Shown here: one piece after another, positions 7,739 to 16,700 of the stretch
How positions within the stretch are numbered: the first letter of the stretch is position 1
How the letters are laid out: each line of letters begins with the position of its first letter
Assembly: GCA_964588285.1 (NCBI GenBank)
Contig: CAZPNX010000030.1
Location: 1-25,698, forward strand
DNA length: 25,698 nucleotides
Source: CAZPNX01 sp964588285
GTDB lineage: Bacteria; Edwardsbacteria; AC1; EtOH8
Reading direction: 5' to 3'
The notes under the pieces: generated by a model
Database searches by the model: none
The model's input: only the letters and a program-made list of their open reading frames with translations
Told to the model about the DNA's origin: nothing
Program-made: the position numbers and the translations under genes

Positions 7739-8350
7739 CTAGTCCTCCCTTATCCTCTTCTTCAGCCCCTCCCACCAGTCCTGGGGGCCGGTGCGCAGAC
7801 ACTGGGCGGCCAGGCTCTTGGCCGATTTAGTTATGAGCCGCTGGCGGCTGTTGGCTATCCAATCCTTAACCTGAGGGTTGCCCCCAGCCTGGTACTCCCT
7901 GGCCCTCACCAGGCACTCCAGATGGTCGGCGTCACGGGCTATCACGGCCTCGCGCGATTCGGCCGCTTGAAAATCCGACTTGTACCCGGAGATCTTTGCC
8001 TTCAAAGCGCGGGGCAGACACTCGATCTGCTCCTTGATCGCCCCGGCCTCCGCCTTGTCCCAGGCAGCGTAGCGCTGGCCCACCTTGTGCATGTCCAGCA
8101 CCCGGGTTTCGTGCAGATCGTGGAATAGGGCCATGGAAGCGCATCTTTCGGGATCCCGGCCCTCCATGACGGCCAGCAGGTAGGCGATGAGCGCCGTCCG
8201 GAAGCTGTGCTCGGCCACGCTCTCCGGCCGGTCCATCCCGGCCAGCCACCAGCCAGAGCGCCGCACCTTGGACAGAACCCCGGCCTCGTATATCAGGTCG
8301 GCCAGAGGCTTCAACGTCCCGGCCTTCTTTTTGCCAATTTCTGATTTCAT
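7739..8350 (-). CDS. HD-domain phosphohydrolase (YfbR/HDDC2-like 5'-nucleotidase family)
   Basis: 203 aa, ATG at 8350, with AGGAAG-type purine stretches just upstream. The metal-binding H...HD...D pattern is clear: H48 in SVAEHSFR, H77-D78 in LFHDLHE with E81, and an aspartate near the end of the core (ARDADHLE, D140 or D142). The spacing and the flanking RPESVAEHSFR and LFHDLHE segments are those of the HD_3 group that includes YfbR and HDDC2, which dephosphorylate deoxynucleoside 5'-monophosphates. Cytosolic. The exact substrate is inferred from the family. It ends two bases before the palindromic repeat that separates it from recN. Confidence 0.88.
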   Translation of the reverse strand: MKSEIGKKKAGTLKPLADLIYEAGVLSKVRRSGWWLAGMDRPESVAEHSFRTALIAYLLAVMEGRDPERCASMALFHDLHETRVLDMHKVGQRYAAWDKAEAGAIKEQIECLPRALKAKISGYKSDFQAAESREAVIARDADHLECLVRAREYQAGGNPQVKDWIANSRQRLITKSAKSLAAQCLRTGPQDWWEGLKKRIRED

Positions 8351-8383
8351 GCCTTCCTGGCTTCCTAAGAGATGGAGCCCATC

Positions 8384-9001
8384 TCAGATCAGGTGCAGGG
8401 CCTTGAAGATGTTGGTCAGCGACTGGGCATCGGACAGCAGCAGGTAGAAACCCCGGAAAACGGCGTTACGGTCCAAAAACCGAAACTCGTTGTTGATGGA
8501 GACCGCCAGGTCTGAGGCCGATTGCCCCTGAGCCAGCAGACCGTCCAGTACCTCTCCCGGCTTTCCGGCCACCAGCTGGGGAGTGGTGGGGATGACCACA
8601 AAGCCCATCATGTCACCCAGGGCGTTCATGTAGGCACAGGTCAGGATGTTGTTGGCCTCCCTCAAGGCCGATTCCGCGGCTGCGTCCAAATTTTGGGACG
8701 CCCCGTTGCTCTGGCCCATCAGACAGGCGGCAAAGGAGCGGGCCTCGTCCTCGGTGAAAAGCAGCAGTGTCCGACCTGTTATCGGCCCTGACAACCCGAT
8801 CTGAATGCCGACCACCAATTCCTCCGGCGCCGCCGCCTTGGTGATGATGTCGTTCAAGGGATAGACGTTGATCACCGGGATGTTGATGATGACCTTCTGC
8901 CCGGTCAGCTCCGACAGGGCGGTGGCGGCATGCCCGGCCCCGATGTTGGATATCTCCCGGAGCGCGTCCATCTGCAGGGAATCGATCTTGCTCAAGTCCA
9001 T
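8384..9001 (-). CDS. cheC: CheC-type CheY-P phosphatase
   Basis: 205 aa, ATG at 9001; no good Shine-Dalgarno seen. It carries both CheC active-site signatures: D12..E16..N19 in DALREISNIGAGHAA and S111..E115..N118 in SALREANNILT. This two-site arrangement is typical of CheC, while CheX has one. CheC removes phosphate from CheY-P and in Bacillus also binds CheD. No CheD, CheY, receptor or flagellar gene is in the window. It lies 33 bases upstream of the HD-domain gene, so co-transcription is likely. It could act in a response-regulator system other than motility (inference). Confidence 0.93.
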   Translation of the reverse strand: MDLSKIDSLQMDALREISNIGAGHAATALSELTGQKVIINIPVINVYPLNDIITKAAAPEELVVGIQIGLSGPITGRTLLLFTEDEARSFAACLMGQSNGASQNLDAAAESALREANNILTCAYMNALGDMMGFVVIPTTPQLVAGKPGEVLDGLLAQGQSASDLAVSINNEFRFLDRNAVFRGFYLLLSDAQSLTNIFKALHLI

Positions 9002-9068
9002 TGGATGTCGCTTGTCCGCTAATTTCTAGAATCTCGAATTTGCCGGATATCCGCGCCGGCCCGGGCCG

Positions 9069-9089
9069 AAAAGCCCCCGCTCAGGGGCT
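9069..9089 (-). terminator. Terminator overlapping the stop codon of the propeller lipoprotein gene
   Basis: On the minus strand AGCCCC (9089-9084) pairs with GGGGCT (9077-9072) across a 6-base loop that contains part of the TGA stop (9083-9081), followed by TTTT. It is short but well placed; strength is uncertain. Confidence 0.5.
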
Positions 9090-10979
9090 GACGGCCACCG
9101 CGTCCACCGCCGCCCCCACCGTGATGGTGTTGACCACCGTGTTGGTGGCGGTGCTGATCTCGGAGACGGTGCCGGCGGCGCCGTTGGCCGAGAACACCCG
9201 GGTCCCGTCGGCCGAGGCGCAGAGGCCGCGGGCCGCCGAGCCGACGGTTATGTCCTGCACGTGCCCGATGATGCCTAAAGAAGGAGAGGGAGAGTAGACC
9301 CGAACTCTGGGATTCAGCGGGTCGCTGACGTAGAGGTAATTCCCGGCCCGGATCGCGTCCTCGCAGTCGGTGGTCGCCGAGCCCAGCCAGGTGAGATCCG
9401 ATGACATGAAGGCCGAGACCTGGTCGCCCTCGCAGAGGTAGATGGTGTCGCGTGAAGCTGACAGGCACAGCATCTGGGAGGTGCCATGGATTACCACGTT
9501 TTGGACGAAGGTGCCCGACATCGTGTAGGAGCTCAGCCTGGCGGCGTCGGCGCAGGCGGCGAATATATTCCCGCTCCCGAAGGCCACGCCCCGCGGCCCG
9601 GATTCCACGGAAAACGAGGTGGCCGACCAGCCCATGGTGTCGATGACGGTGACGGTGTCGGATCCGTAGTTGCTGACTGCCAGCCTGTTGCCGGAGGCCG
9701 AGAGGCCCAGGGCGTAAGGCTGGTTGCCCAGGGAGATGGAGCGCACCTGCTGGTGGGCGTTTTGGGGATCCAGCACCCTCAGGCTGCCGGCCGCACCGGC
9801 GGTCAAAACGTAGAGCTTGGTGCCGTCCGGCGAACAGGCCAGCCTGATCGCGTAGGCATCTTCTATCCGCTGCATTTCCTCGCCGGTCGTCCTTGCCATT
9901 ACGTATATCCTATTGGCCGAGACGCTGGCGGCGTAGACCACCCGGTCGGTGGTGAAAGCGGAATTGAAGGGCGCGGCCATGGGAACGCCGTTGCGGTCCC
10001 TGGCCGTGTTGCCGATGGTTACCTGATATGTCCTTCTCACCGCCAGTATCTGGGAGGGCTTGAATTTCATGACCGTCATCCCGCTCCAGGAGAAGCTGCC
10101 GGCCACGGCCGGGTTCATGGCGAAGGCGGCCCGGGTCGAGGCTGTGTCCATGGGCTCGGAGAAGGCGACCACTATCGAGTCCTTGAGCGAGGCCGTGCCG
10201 CTCCCGTTGGCCGGGGAGATAGATGCTACCGTCGGCGGGGTCAGGTCGGCCTCGGTGGTGAACTGCCATGAGGCCGTTTCATTGCGGTTCCAGCACCGGT
10301 CGCGCAGGATGGTGTCCACCGTTACCGTGTAGCGCATGTTGGCGGCCAGGTCCGAGGTGGGGTTGAAGGCCACCGTCACCGAGTCCTGCCAGGAGGTGTT
10401 GCCGGCCACCGCATTGTTAAGGGAATCGGTCAGCCGGACACTGCCGGATATGAACTGCAGCACGGGCTCCGAGGCCAGCATGGTGATGGTGGCGCCAGGC
10501 GCCACCCCGCTGCTGCCGGCCGCCGGCGACAGGGCAGAGACCGCGGGCCTGACGTTGTCCGAGACGGCGCCGGTGGTGAACCAGCGGCTGAAGGCCGGGG
10601 CCAGGCCGTTCCCGGCCAAATCCTCGGCCGTCGAGGAGACGGTGACCCGGACCGTGTCATTAAGGCCGAAGGGGGTCGAGGGCACGAACACCATGCTGTT
10701 GCCGAACCAATAGAAAGTCCCCGAGGCACCCGAGGCCGAGAAGGCCGACTGGACCGGGTTCCGGTTCATCGGTTCGCTGAAAGTGACATAGATGACGGTA
10801 TTACGAAACAAGCTTGAAGCGGAGTCGGCCGGATAGGCATAGATCACCCGGGGCGGAGTGGTATCGGTCTCCGGCGGAACCGGGTTATCCTTCTTTCCGC
10901 AGCCTATTGAAAACAGAAAGCAGAAAGCAGAAGACAGAATCAAACAATAAATGACGTCGCCTAATAAATTCTTTTTCAT
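9081..10979 (-). CDS. Lipoprotein with three SbsA-type Ig domains and a YVTN beta-propeller
   Basis: 632 aa. ATG at 10979 with AAGGA about 8 bases upstream. The lipoprotein signal ends in a candidate lipobox SIGC (Cys27) followed by a short Lys/Pro-rich linker. Residues ~40-350 hold three tandem Big_5/SbsA Ig-like domains. Each opens with TPP..., has VTFSEPM or VAFSEPM, and ends in a WFTTG/WQFTTE/AFTTD-like strand. From ~355 the chain becomes a YVTN-type beta-propeller, with blades such as KLYVLTAG, NRLAVSNYGSDTVTVID and DAIRAGNYLYVSDP. It is expected on the outer membrane or cell surface, with a binding or scaffolding role; no catalytic motif is visible. A 19-base gap follows before cheC's upstream region begins, and the gene ends in its own hairpin. 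Confidence 0.88.
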   Translation of the reverse strand: MKKNLLGDVIYCLILSSAFCFLFSIGCGKKDNPVPPETDTTPPRVIYAYPADSASSLFRNTVIYVTFSEPMNRNPVQSAFSASGASGTFYWFGNSMVFVPSTPFGLNDTVRVTVSSTAEDLAGNGLAPAFSRWFTTGAVSDNVRPAVSALSPAAGSSGVAPGATITMLASEPVLQFISGSVRLTDSLNNAVAGNTSWQDSVTVAFNPTSDLAANMRYTVTVDTILRDRCWNRNETASWQFTTEADLTPPTVASISPANGSGTASLKDSIVVAFSEPMDTASTRAAFAMNPAVAGSFSWSGMTVMKFKPSQILAVRRTYQVTIGNTARDRNGVPMAAPFNSAFTTDRVVYAASVSANRIYVMARTTGEEMQRIEDAYAIRLACSPDGTKLYVLTAGAAGSLRVLDPQNAHQQVRSISLGNQPYALGLSASGNRLAVSNYGSDTVTVIDTMGWSATSFSVESGPRGVAFGSGNIFAACADAARLSSYTMSGTFVQNVVIHGTSQMLCLSASRDTIYLCEGDQVSAFMSSDLTWLGSATTDCEDAIRAGNYLYVSDPLNPRVRVYSPSPSLGIIGHVQDITVGSAARGLCASADGTRVFSANGAAGTVSEISTATNTVVNTITVGAAVDAVAVSP

Positions 10980-11020
10980 TTTAATTTTCCTTTTCTGATT
11001 TCTACCCTCTGCCTTTGATG

Positions 11021-11854
11021 TTACTCCCCCCTAGCCCCCCACTTAAGTTTAGTGCGCAAGATGTGGTAGAACGAGGATCCGGGAGGTTTCACCAATTTGG
11101 CCTTATAGGGCGATTTGGCAATCAGCAGCTTCTGGTTGTCGCCCAGGAAGATCTTCTCCTGGCCGTCGGCCACCAGCACCGCCTCCTCGCTCTTGCCGTG
11201 CACCGCCACCTCCAGCTGCTTGGACATAGGGACCACCATGGGGCGTATGGACAGGGTGTGCGGACAGATCGGAGTGATGACGAACACCTCCATCGAGGGC
11301 TCCACGATCGGCCCCCCGGCCGAGAGGGAGTAGGCGGTGGAACCGGTGGGGGTGGCCACCAAGAGCCCGTCGGCGTAGTAGCGGGATAGGAACTCGCCGT
11401 CCACCGAGACCGTCAGCTCCACCAGCCGGGTGGGCACCCTGATGTCGAAGTCGTTGAGGGCGTAAACCGGCCGGTCGCCGGACTGGGTCCGGATCATGGC
11501 CCTCTCTTCGACCGAGTATTGGCCCTTGGCCACCAGCTCCAGGGTCTGCCACATCCGGTCCTGCGAGGTCTCGGTCAAAAATCCCAGCGAGCCCAGATTG
11601 ATGCCCATTACCGGTTTCTGATCCTCTCCCATCAGCCGCACCGTCCTCAGGATGGTGCCGTCGCCGCCCAGAGCCAGTACCAGCTCGCCTGCTGAGGCCG
11701 TCTCGCGGCCGGGCAGGCTCTCGGCCCCGTCCACCGAAAAGCCCTCCTCCAAAAGCGGCCGAATGCCGTGGGCTCTGAGCCACGATACCAGATCCCGGAC
11801 CACGCTCTCGGCCCCCGGCCGGTGACGGTTGATTATGATGCCCCAGGTCTTCAT
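11021..11854 (-). CDS. nadK: NAD kinase
   Basis: 277 aa from the ATG at 11854 (MKTWGIIINRHRPG), which matches the family's N-terminal strand. The frame stays open to an ATG at 11923, but the extra 23 residues are unlike the family. Motifs: GGDGT (63-67), NLGSLGFL (86-93), a conserved NDF segment, and the substrate block ADGLLVATPTGSTAYSLSAG. It phosphorylates NAD to NADP in the cytosol, using ATP or polyphosphate. NADP supply fits the NADP(H)-binding GltD-like module encoded nearby, though that link is inference. It lies downstream of rbfA-nrnA and the zinc-ribbon gene on the same strand. Confidence 0.96.
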   Translation of the reverse strand: MKTWGIIINRHRPGAESVVRDLVSWLRAHGIRPLLEEGFSVDGAESLPGRETASAGELVLALGGDGTILRTVRLMGEDQKPVMGINLGSLGFLTETSQDRMWQTLELVAKGQYSVEERAMIRTQSGDRPVYALNDFDIRVPTRLVELTVSVDGEFLSRYYADGLLVATPTGSTAYSLSAGGPIVEPSMEVFVITPICPHTLSIRPMVVPMSKQLEVAVHGKSEEAVLVADGQEKIFLGDNQKLLIAKSPYKAKLVKPPGSSFYHILRTKLKWGARGE

Positions 11855-11935
11855 CTGTAATCTATTTTCATTTTCACCTAAAAAACCCAAACACCCTGAA
11901 CCAATAGATTTGGGTCGTTTCATGTATTCAGGTGA

Positions 11936-12145
11936 TTAAAAGTCAACCCCTTTGAAATCCCCCTGGGCGAACTCGCGTCCACACTTGCTGCAGGCTATCG
12001 ATTTGATGAACTCGCTTTGCTCCAAGCAGGCCAGCACCCCCTCGGCGTCCACTGCTGCCGCGTAGAGCTTTTCTGTGGTCACCAGAAAGGATCGGTTGCC
12101 GCAGGGACAGCGGTCGGTGGGCTGGGGGCGGGCTTCACCATCCAT
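11936..12145 (-). CDS. Small zinc-ribbon protein, translationally coupled to nrnA
   Basis: 69 aa. Its ATG (12145-12143) overlaps the TGA stop of nrnA (12147-12145) in the arrangement TGATG, so it is probably translated by re-initiation. It has a CPCG pair (Cys13, Cys15) and a later CSKCG pair (Cys52, Cys55), suggesting one four-Cys zinc site between two short strands. I do not recognise the family. The frame remains open far upstream through the nrnA region, but that part reads as Gly/Arg-rich antisense-like shadow; only the C-terminal 69 codons look like protein. It ends 81 bases before the NAD kinase start. Confidence 0.7.
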   Translation of the reverse strand: MDGEARPQPTDRCPCGNRSFLVTTEKLYAAAVDAEGVLACLEQSEFIKSIACSKCGREFAQGDFKGVDF

Positions 12146-13167
12146 CACTCTAACCCCGGTACTGTCGAGGAAGCCATCTCCCTCTCTAAGGCTTCGATTA
12201 CCGGGCCCTGCACTGCGGAAAGCCTTCCCGGCACCCTGGCCCCGGCCGCCTGGGTATGTCCTCCGCCCCCGAAAAGCCGCGCCAGACGATTGACATCGTA
12301 GCGGCCTTTGGAGCGGAAGGAAAGGCGCACCTGTCCGTCGGCCTGCTCCTTGAACATCAGGCCCACCTCCACCCCCCGGGCCGACAGGGCGTAGCGCACG
12401 AACTCCTCGGTCTCCGACATCTCTATGCCGTGGCGCGCCAGCTGCTCCAGGCCGACCGACATCCAGGCCAGGGGCGCCCTTTCCGACCGCTTCATGCCCA
12501 CCAGCAGTTCGCCCAGCAGTCTCAGGGTCTCGGGGCGCTCCTCGAAGTACAGCCTGGTGGCGATGTCGGAAAGCTCGGCCCCTTGCTCCATCAGCTCGGC
12601 CGCGGCCCGCATGGTGGCCGGCGAGGTGCTGGCGTAGCGGAAGCCGCCGGTGTCGGTGATGATGCCGCACAGCAGGCAGGAGGCTTCATCCGAGGTCAGA
12701 GATTTGGCGAGCTTCTTGGCGATGCGGCAGACCAGCTCGCAGGTGGAGGAGGCGGCCGGATCCAGATACTGCACCTGGCCGAATCCGTCGTTGGAGACGT
12801 GGTGGTCGATGTTAAGGATCTCCATCCGGGCCGGCACTATGGCCCCGGCCGCCCGCCCGATGCGGTCCAGACCGGCGCTGTCCAGCACCACCGCCAGCGT
12901 GGCACCACCTGGACATCGAGCGGAGTCGAGATGGCCGGCTGTCTGGCTGCATTCCTTAAATACCTTTATACCCTCCCAACCCGGAAGGAACCGGTACCTA
13001 TCCGGCACCGCATCCTGGTCGATTACTTCGACCTTCTTTCCCAGGCGTTTGAGCAGGTGGGCCAGGCCCAGCTGGGAGCCGATGTTGTCTCCGTCCGGGT
13101 TGTAATGGCTGGTCACCAGGATGTGGCGGTGCCGCTCCAGGGCGGTCGCGGCCTCAGCCAGGCCCAT
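12145..13167 (-). CDS. nrnA: Oligoribonuclease/pAp phosphatase NrnA (DHH family), with an inserted palindromic peptide
   Basis: 340 aa, ATG at 13167, overlapping the end of rbfA by 14 bases, a common rbfA-nrnA arrangement. DHH motifs: HYNPDGDNIGS (21-31), VVLDSAG (93-99), IDHH (120-123), TDTGG (171-175) and the DHHA1 nucleotide-binding GGGGH (300-304). The family degrades nanoRNA and dephosphorylates pAp in the cytosol, with Mn. Odd: between the second strand region and VVLDS, residues ~76-89 (TAGHLDSARCPGGA) look like an insertion. The DNA there, 12914-12933, is an imperfect palindrome containing TCGACTCCGCTC, a core also found in an intergenic repeat at 17925-17936. All catalytic motifs are intact, so the enzyme is probably active. 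Confidence 0.94.
   Translation of the reverse strand: MGLAEAATALERHRHILVTSHYNPDGDNIGSQLGLAHLLKRLGKKVEVIDQDAVPDRYRFLPGWEGIKVFKECSQTAGHLDSARCPGGATLAVVLDSAGLDRIGRAAGAIVPARMEILNIDHHVSNDGFGQVQYLDPAASSTCELVCRIAKKLAKSLTSDEASCLLCGIITDTGGFRYASTSPATMRAAAELMEQGAELSDIATRLYFEERPETLRLLGELLVGMKRSERAPLAWMSVGLEQLARHGIEMSETEEFVRYALSARGVEVGLMFKEQADGQVRLSFRSKGRYDVNRLARLFGGGGHTQAAGARVPGRLSAVQGPVIEALEREMASSTVPGLE
12911..12935 (-). repeat. Palindromic element inserted in the nrnA coding sequence
   Basis: On the minus strand CATCTCGACTCCGCTCGATG (12933-12914) is an imperfect palindrome. Its 12-base core TCGACTCCGCTC is identical to that of the intergenic hairpin at 17925-17936. It encodes part of a low-conservation loop (HLDSARC) of NrnA and keeps the frame. 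Confidence 0.65.
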
Positions 13168-13516
13168 CCTTTTTCTCCTCGGCTATCTGGTGCAGCAGCC
13201 GGTCGATCCGGTCGCCGGTGGCCACCGATTCGTCGATGCGGAAATCTATCTCCGGGGTGAACTTCAGCCGCAGCCTGTGGCCCAGCTCGCGGCGGACAAA
13301 GCCCTTGGCGCTCTCCAGGCCCTCCAGCGTCTTTTTCCGGGCCTGGTCATCCCCCAGAATACTGATGAAGATCTTGGCGTAGCGCAGATCGTCGGCCATG
13401 TCCGCGCCGGTGACGGTGATGAACCCCAGCCGCGGGTCCTTGAGGTGGTTGGCGATGATGTCCGAAGCCTCCCTTTTCAGGGCCTCGGCCACCTGGGTGG
13501 AACGCTTGAACTGCAT
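13154..13516 (-). CDS. rbfA: 30S ribosome-binding factor RbfA
   Basis: 120 aa, ATG at 13516 with a modest AAGG upstream. It has the typical RbfA opening (FKRSTQVAEALKREASDII), the KDPRLGFITVT strand, AKIFISIL, then ALGxR-type GHRLRLKFTPEIDFRIDES. It is a KH-fold protein needed for maturation of the 16S rRNA 5' end and for cold adaptation, acting on the small subunit. It heads the rbfA-nrnA-zinc ribbon-nadK stretch. The usual upstream infB is absent; instead a hairpin-rich gap separates it from the large redox subunit gene. Confidence 0.95.
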   Translation of the reverse strand: MQFKRSTQVAEALKREASDIIANHLKDPRLGFITVTGADMADDLRYAKIFISILGDDQARKKTLEGLESAKGFVRRELGHRLRLKFTPEIDFRIDESVATGDRIDRLLHQIAEEKKDGPG

Positions 13517-13589
13517 GGCCTTATTTTACCACAGCCGGGGAAGAATGCAAGGGGAAAATACGGTTAAATTGCCGATCTGCCTCCGGCCT

Positions 13590-13712
13590 CTACTCCCTTT
13601 TATAAGAAAGAGGATGGGTTGAGGTTGGAAGCGACAGCCGACAGTTTCCTGTCGGCCGTTATCATAAATTACTTGTTTAACGCCCCCTTCTCCTTCATAA
13701 AGAGAAGGGGGC
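13590..13712. repeat. Hairpin cluster in the gap between the redox subunit gene and rbfA
   Basis: The gap 13517-13724 holds no gene. It has a perfect GCCCCCTTCTC/GAGAAGGGGGC hairpin (13682-13692 with 13702-13712, 9-base loop) just after the stop of the 1177-aa gene. It also has a perfect GCCGACAG/CTGTCGGC hairpin with a TTTC loop (13637-13644 with 13649-13656). A decayed C-rich/G-rich copy of the same general repeat type (CCTCTACTCCC...GATGGGTTGAGGT) lies at about 13590-13625. None has a proper T-run on the minus strand. Confidence 0.6.
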
Positions 13713-13724
13713 TTGGGGGATGAG

Positions 13725-16700
13725 TCACTCCCACTCCTTGAGCAGCTTCTCCCGCTTCTTCAGCTCCCAGACCATCCTCTCCAGGACGTCTCCGTGGAAC
13801 CATGTTCCCGTTGTCTTCGCAGATTTGAGCAAGGGAACATTAAACCTCGGCCGCTGTCCCTCGGTCTGGATGCGGCCCGGCAGGGTGATCCCGCCCAGGG
13901 CCTGCAGCACCTGGCGGGTGGTCTTGCCCGAGGGCGGAGGCACCGCCTGTTTGAAGACCTGGATCCTGCCCTCGGAGCTGACGAAGCTGCCCTCGTCCTC
14001 GGACACGGTTGAGGCCGGCAGGACAAAATGGGCCAGGCCGGCCGTCGGCGTCTGGTAGAGGTCGCAGACCGCCAGCATTTTGAGCTTTTTCAGGGCCTTG
14101 GCCATCTCCCTGTCCCCCGGCAGTGAGCCCACCGGGTCCTCGTTCAGCAGAAAGGCGGCTTTGATCTTACCCTTGGCCATTTCGCCCGTCAGCTTCTTGG
14201 GAGATTCGGTGAGGAATCTCTCGAGGCCGGCGGCGTTGGCCTTGGCCCGGAGGGCGATGAACCTCTCCGGCCTGCCCGCCAAAAGCAGGATGTCGCCCAA
14301 GGCGGCGGCGGTGCCGGCATCCAAGGAGTCGGCGTCGAACACGGCCAGGGCCGTCTCCTCCCCGAAGGCGGCAGCCAAAAGTTCTATTTCCTTTTTGCCG
14401 ATGCCGGATTTGGACAAGGCCGCCGCCGGCATCTTGGCCAGCGCCTTCTTTAGGTCGGCGTATCCTTCGGCGCTTTTAGCCGGCAGTTTTAAAACCATGG
14501 CTTTGAGTACCGCGGCCATGGCCGCCGGGGCGCCTACCTTTTTGAGCTTGATGGAATGGGCGGCGATCTCGTCCAGCTGGTTGGGCTTTTGATCAACGAC
14601 GATCAGCCTGGCGCCTGACCTGACCGCGTTCCTAAGCCTGCGGGCGAACACCGGATGGCGATGGGCGGGATCCGAGTTCACCAAGATGATGGTTTTGGCC
14701 TTGGCCAATTCGTCATAGGCCAGCCCGGTTCGGCGGCCGACGACCGACTCGAATGTTTTCAAATCCTCACCGTCCCAGGCCGAGTACGAGGAGAATGTCT
14801 TCACCCCCAGCTTTTCGGCCCAGCTGCGCAGGCCCTCAGCCTCCTCCAGGCTGGTCCGGCCCGAGGCGAACACGGCAACAGATTCCGGCCCGTACCGGTC
14901 GACTATGGATTTGAGTTCGCGGTTGATCTTGGAGACCGCTTCCTCCCATCCCGACTTGACCAGCTTTCCGCCCTTGCGGACCATGGGGGCCGTAAGCCTG
15001 TCCGCGCCCTGCAGACACTCGAAGCCGAATTTGCCCTTGAAGCAGAGCATTCCATTGTTGGCCGGGCCCTCGGAATTTCCGGTGATTCTAACAATCCGGC
15101 CGTTCTTGGACTCTATGTTTGTCGCACACCCTACCCCACAATAGGTGCAGACGGACAGGGTTGATTCCAGCGGCACATTCATGCCTTTAATCTGGCGCGG
15201 CCGCTCGGTCAGGGCCCCCACCGGACAGGTGTCGATGCAGGCCCCGCAGGAGACGCAGGTGGTCTCGGGAAACGGCCTCTCCTGGGCTGGGGCCACCATG
15301 GCGGAAAAACCGCGGTAGACGAACCCCAAAGCTGCCGCCCCCACCGATTCCAAACACATCCGCACGCAGCGGCCGCACATGATGCATTTTCCCTGGTCGC
15401 GGACGATGAAGGGATGGCTCTCGTCGATGGGGTGTTTTCCCACCTCTCCCAGAAAGCGCTGGGCCAATGCCTGGTAGTCGGTGGCGTATTCCCTGAGCTT
15501 GCACTCCCGCATGTCGGCGCAGCCGCACTCCAGGCAGCGCTTGGCCTCGGCCACTGCCGTTCGTTCCGAGAAACCGTGTTCCACCTCGTCGAAGTTCTTA
15601 CGCTCCGATGGCTCCAGCATCGGCATTTTTGCCCGGGCCTTTTTGTCGATATGCGCAAACTCCGCCGCCGACATCTCTGCCAGCTTACCCTTGGAGATGT
15701 TGTACTGCTTGGGACCTTTTTCCAGTTTCCCAATTTTTAGGAACCGGTCCATGGCCTCGGCCGCCTTGCGGGCCCCGCCGATGGCCTCCACCACCGTGGC
15801 CGCTCCGGTGACGCAGTCCCCGGCGGAAAATATTTTGGGATCGGAGGTAACCCCAGTCTCGGGGTCGGTTTCGATGGTGGACCATTTGGTGGTTTTCAGG
15901 ACGTGGCCCGCCCCCAGGCACGACAAGTCCGGGCTCTGGCCGATGCAGGCTATTATCAGGTCGGCTTCGATGTGGAAGTCGGAGCCTTTGACCGGAACCG
16001 GCCTCCGCCTCCCCGAAGTGTCCGGCTCGCCTAGCTCCATCCTCTGGCAGGAGATGGCTCCGGCGGAATCGGCAGTACAGGCGATGACGGACGTCGGCGC
16101 CGTCAGGAACTGGAACTTGACGCCCTCGTGCCTGGCCTCTTCGATCTCCAGGGGATTGGCCGGCATCTCCTTCTCCGAGCGGCGGTAGACCAGCATCACC
16201 TCCTGGGCGCCCAGGCGCAGCGAGGTCCGGGCCGCGTCAATGGCGGTGTTGCCGCCTCCGATGACCGCCACCTTGCGGATTTTTTCCTTTTTGAAATCGA
16301 TGGGATTGCCAAGGGCCAGCCTTTTCAGGAATTCGATGCCGGCCACCACGTTGGGCGCCTCCTCGTTTTCCACCCCCATTTTTGTCGAGGCGTGGGCTCC
16401 CAGGCCCAGGAAAACCGCGTCATACTCTGATTTCAGCCCATCGAGGGTTATCTGCTCCCCGAGTTTTAGGCCGTATTTGATCTCGATCCCCAGGTCGGTG
16501 ATGGTCTTCACCTCTTGGTCGAGTATCTCTTTTGGGAGCCGGTACTGGGGGATGCCGTAGCGCAGCCAGCCCCCGGACTTGGGCAGAGCCTCGTAAATGG
16601 TGACCGCATGGCCCTTCTGCCTTAGGTAATAGGCCGCGGTCAGCCCGGCCGGCCCGGCCCCGACCACCGCCACCTTTTTTCCGGTGTCCGGCTGGCAGGG

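Noticed and set aside
9486..10271. 261-aa plus-strand open frame opposite the propeller lipoprotein
   Set aside because: Shadow composition (His/Arg/Gly) and no start signal; the minus-strand Ig and propeller repeats are clear.
12256..13260. 334-aa plus-strand open frame opposite nrnA and rbfA
   Set aside because: Mirror of GC-rich codons; nrnA and rbfA on the other strand have all family motifs.
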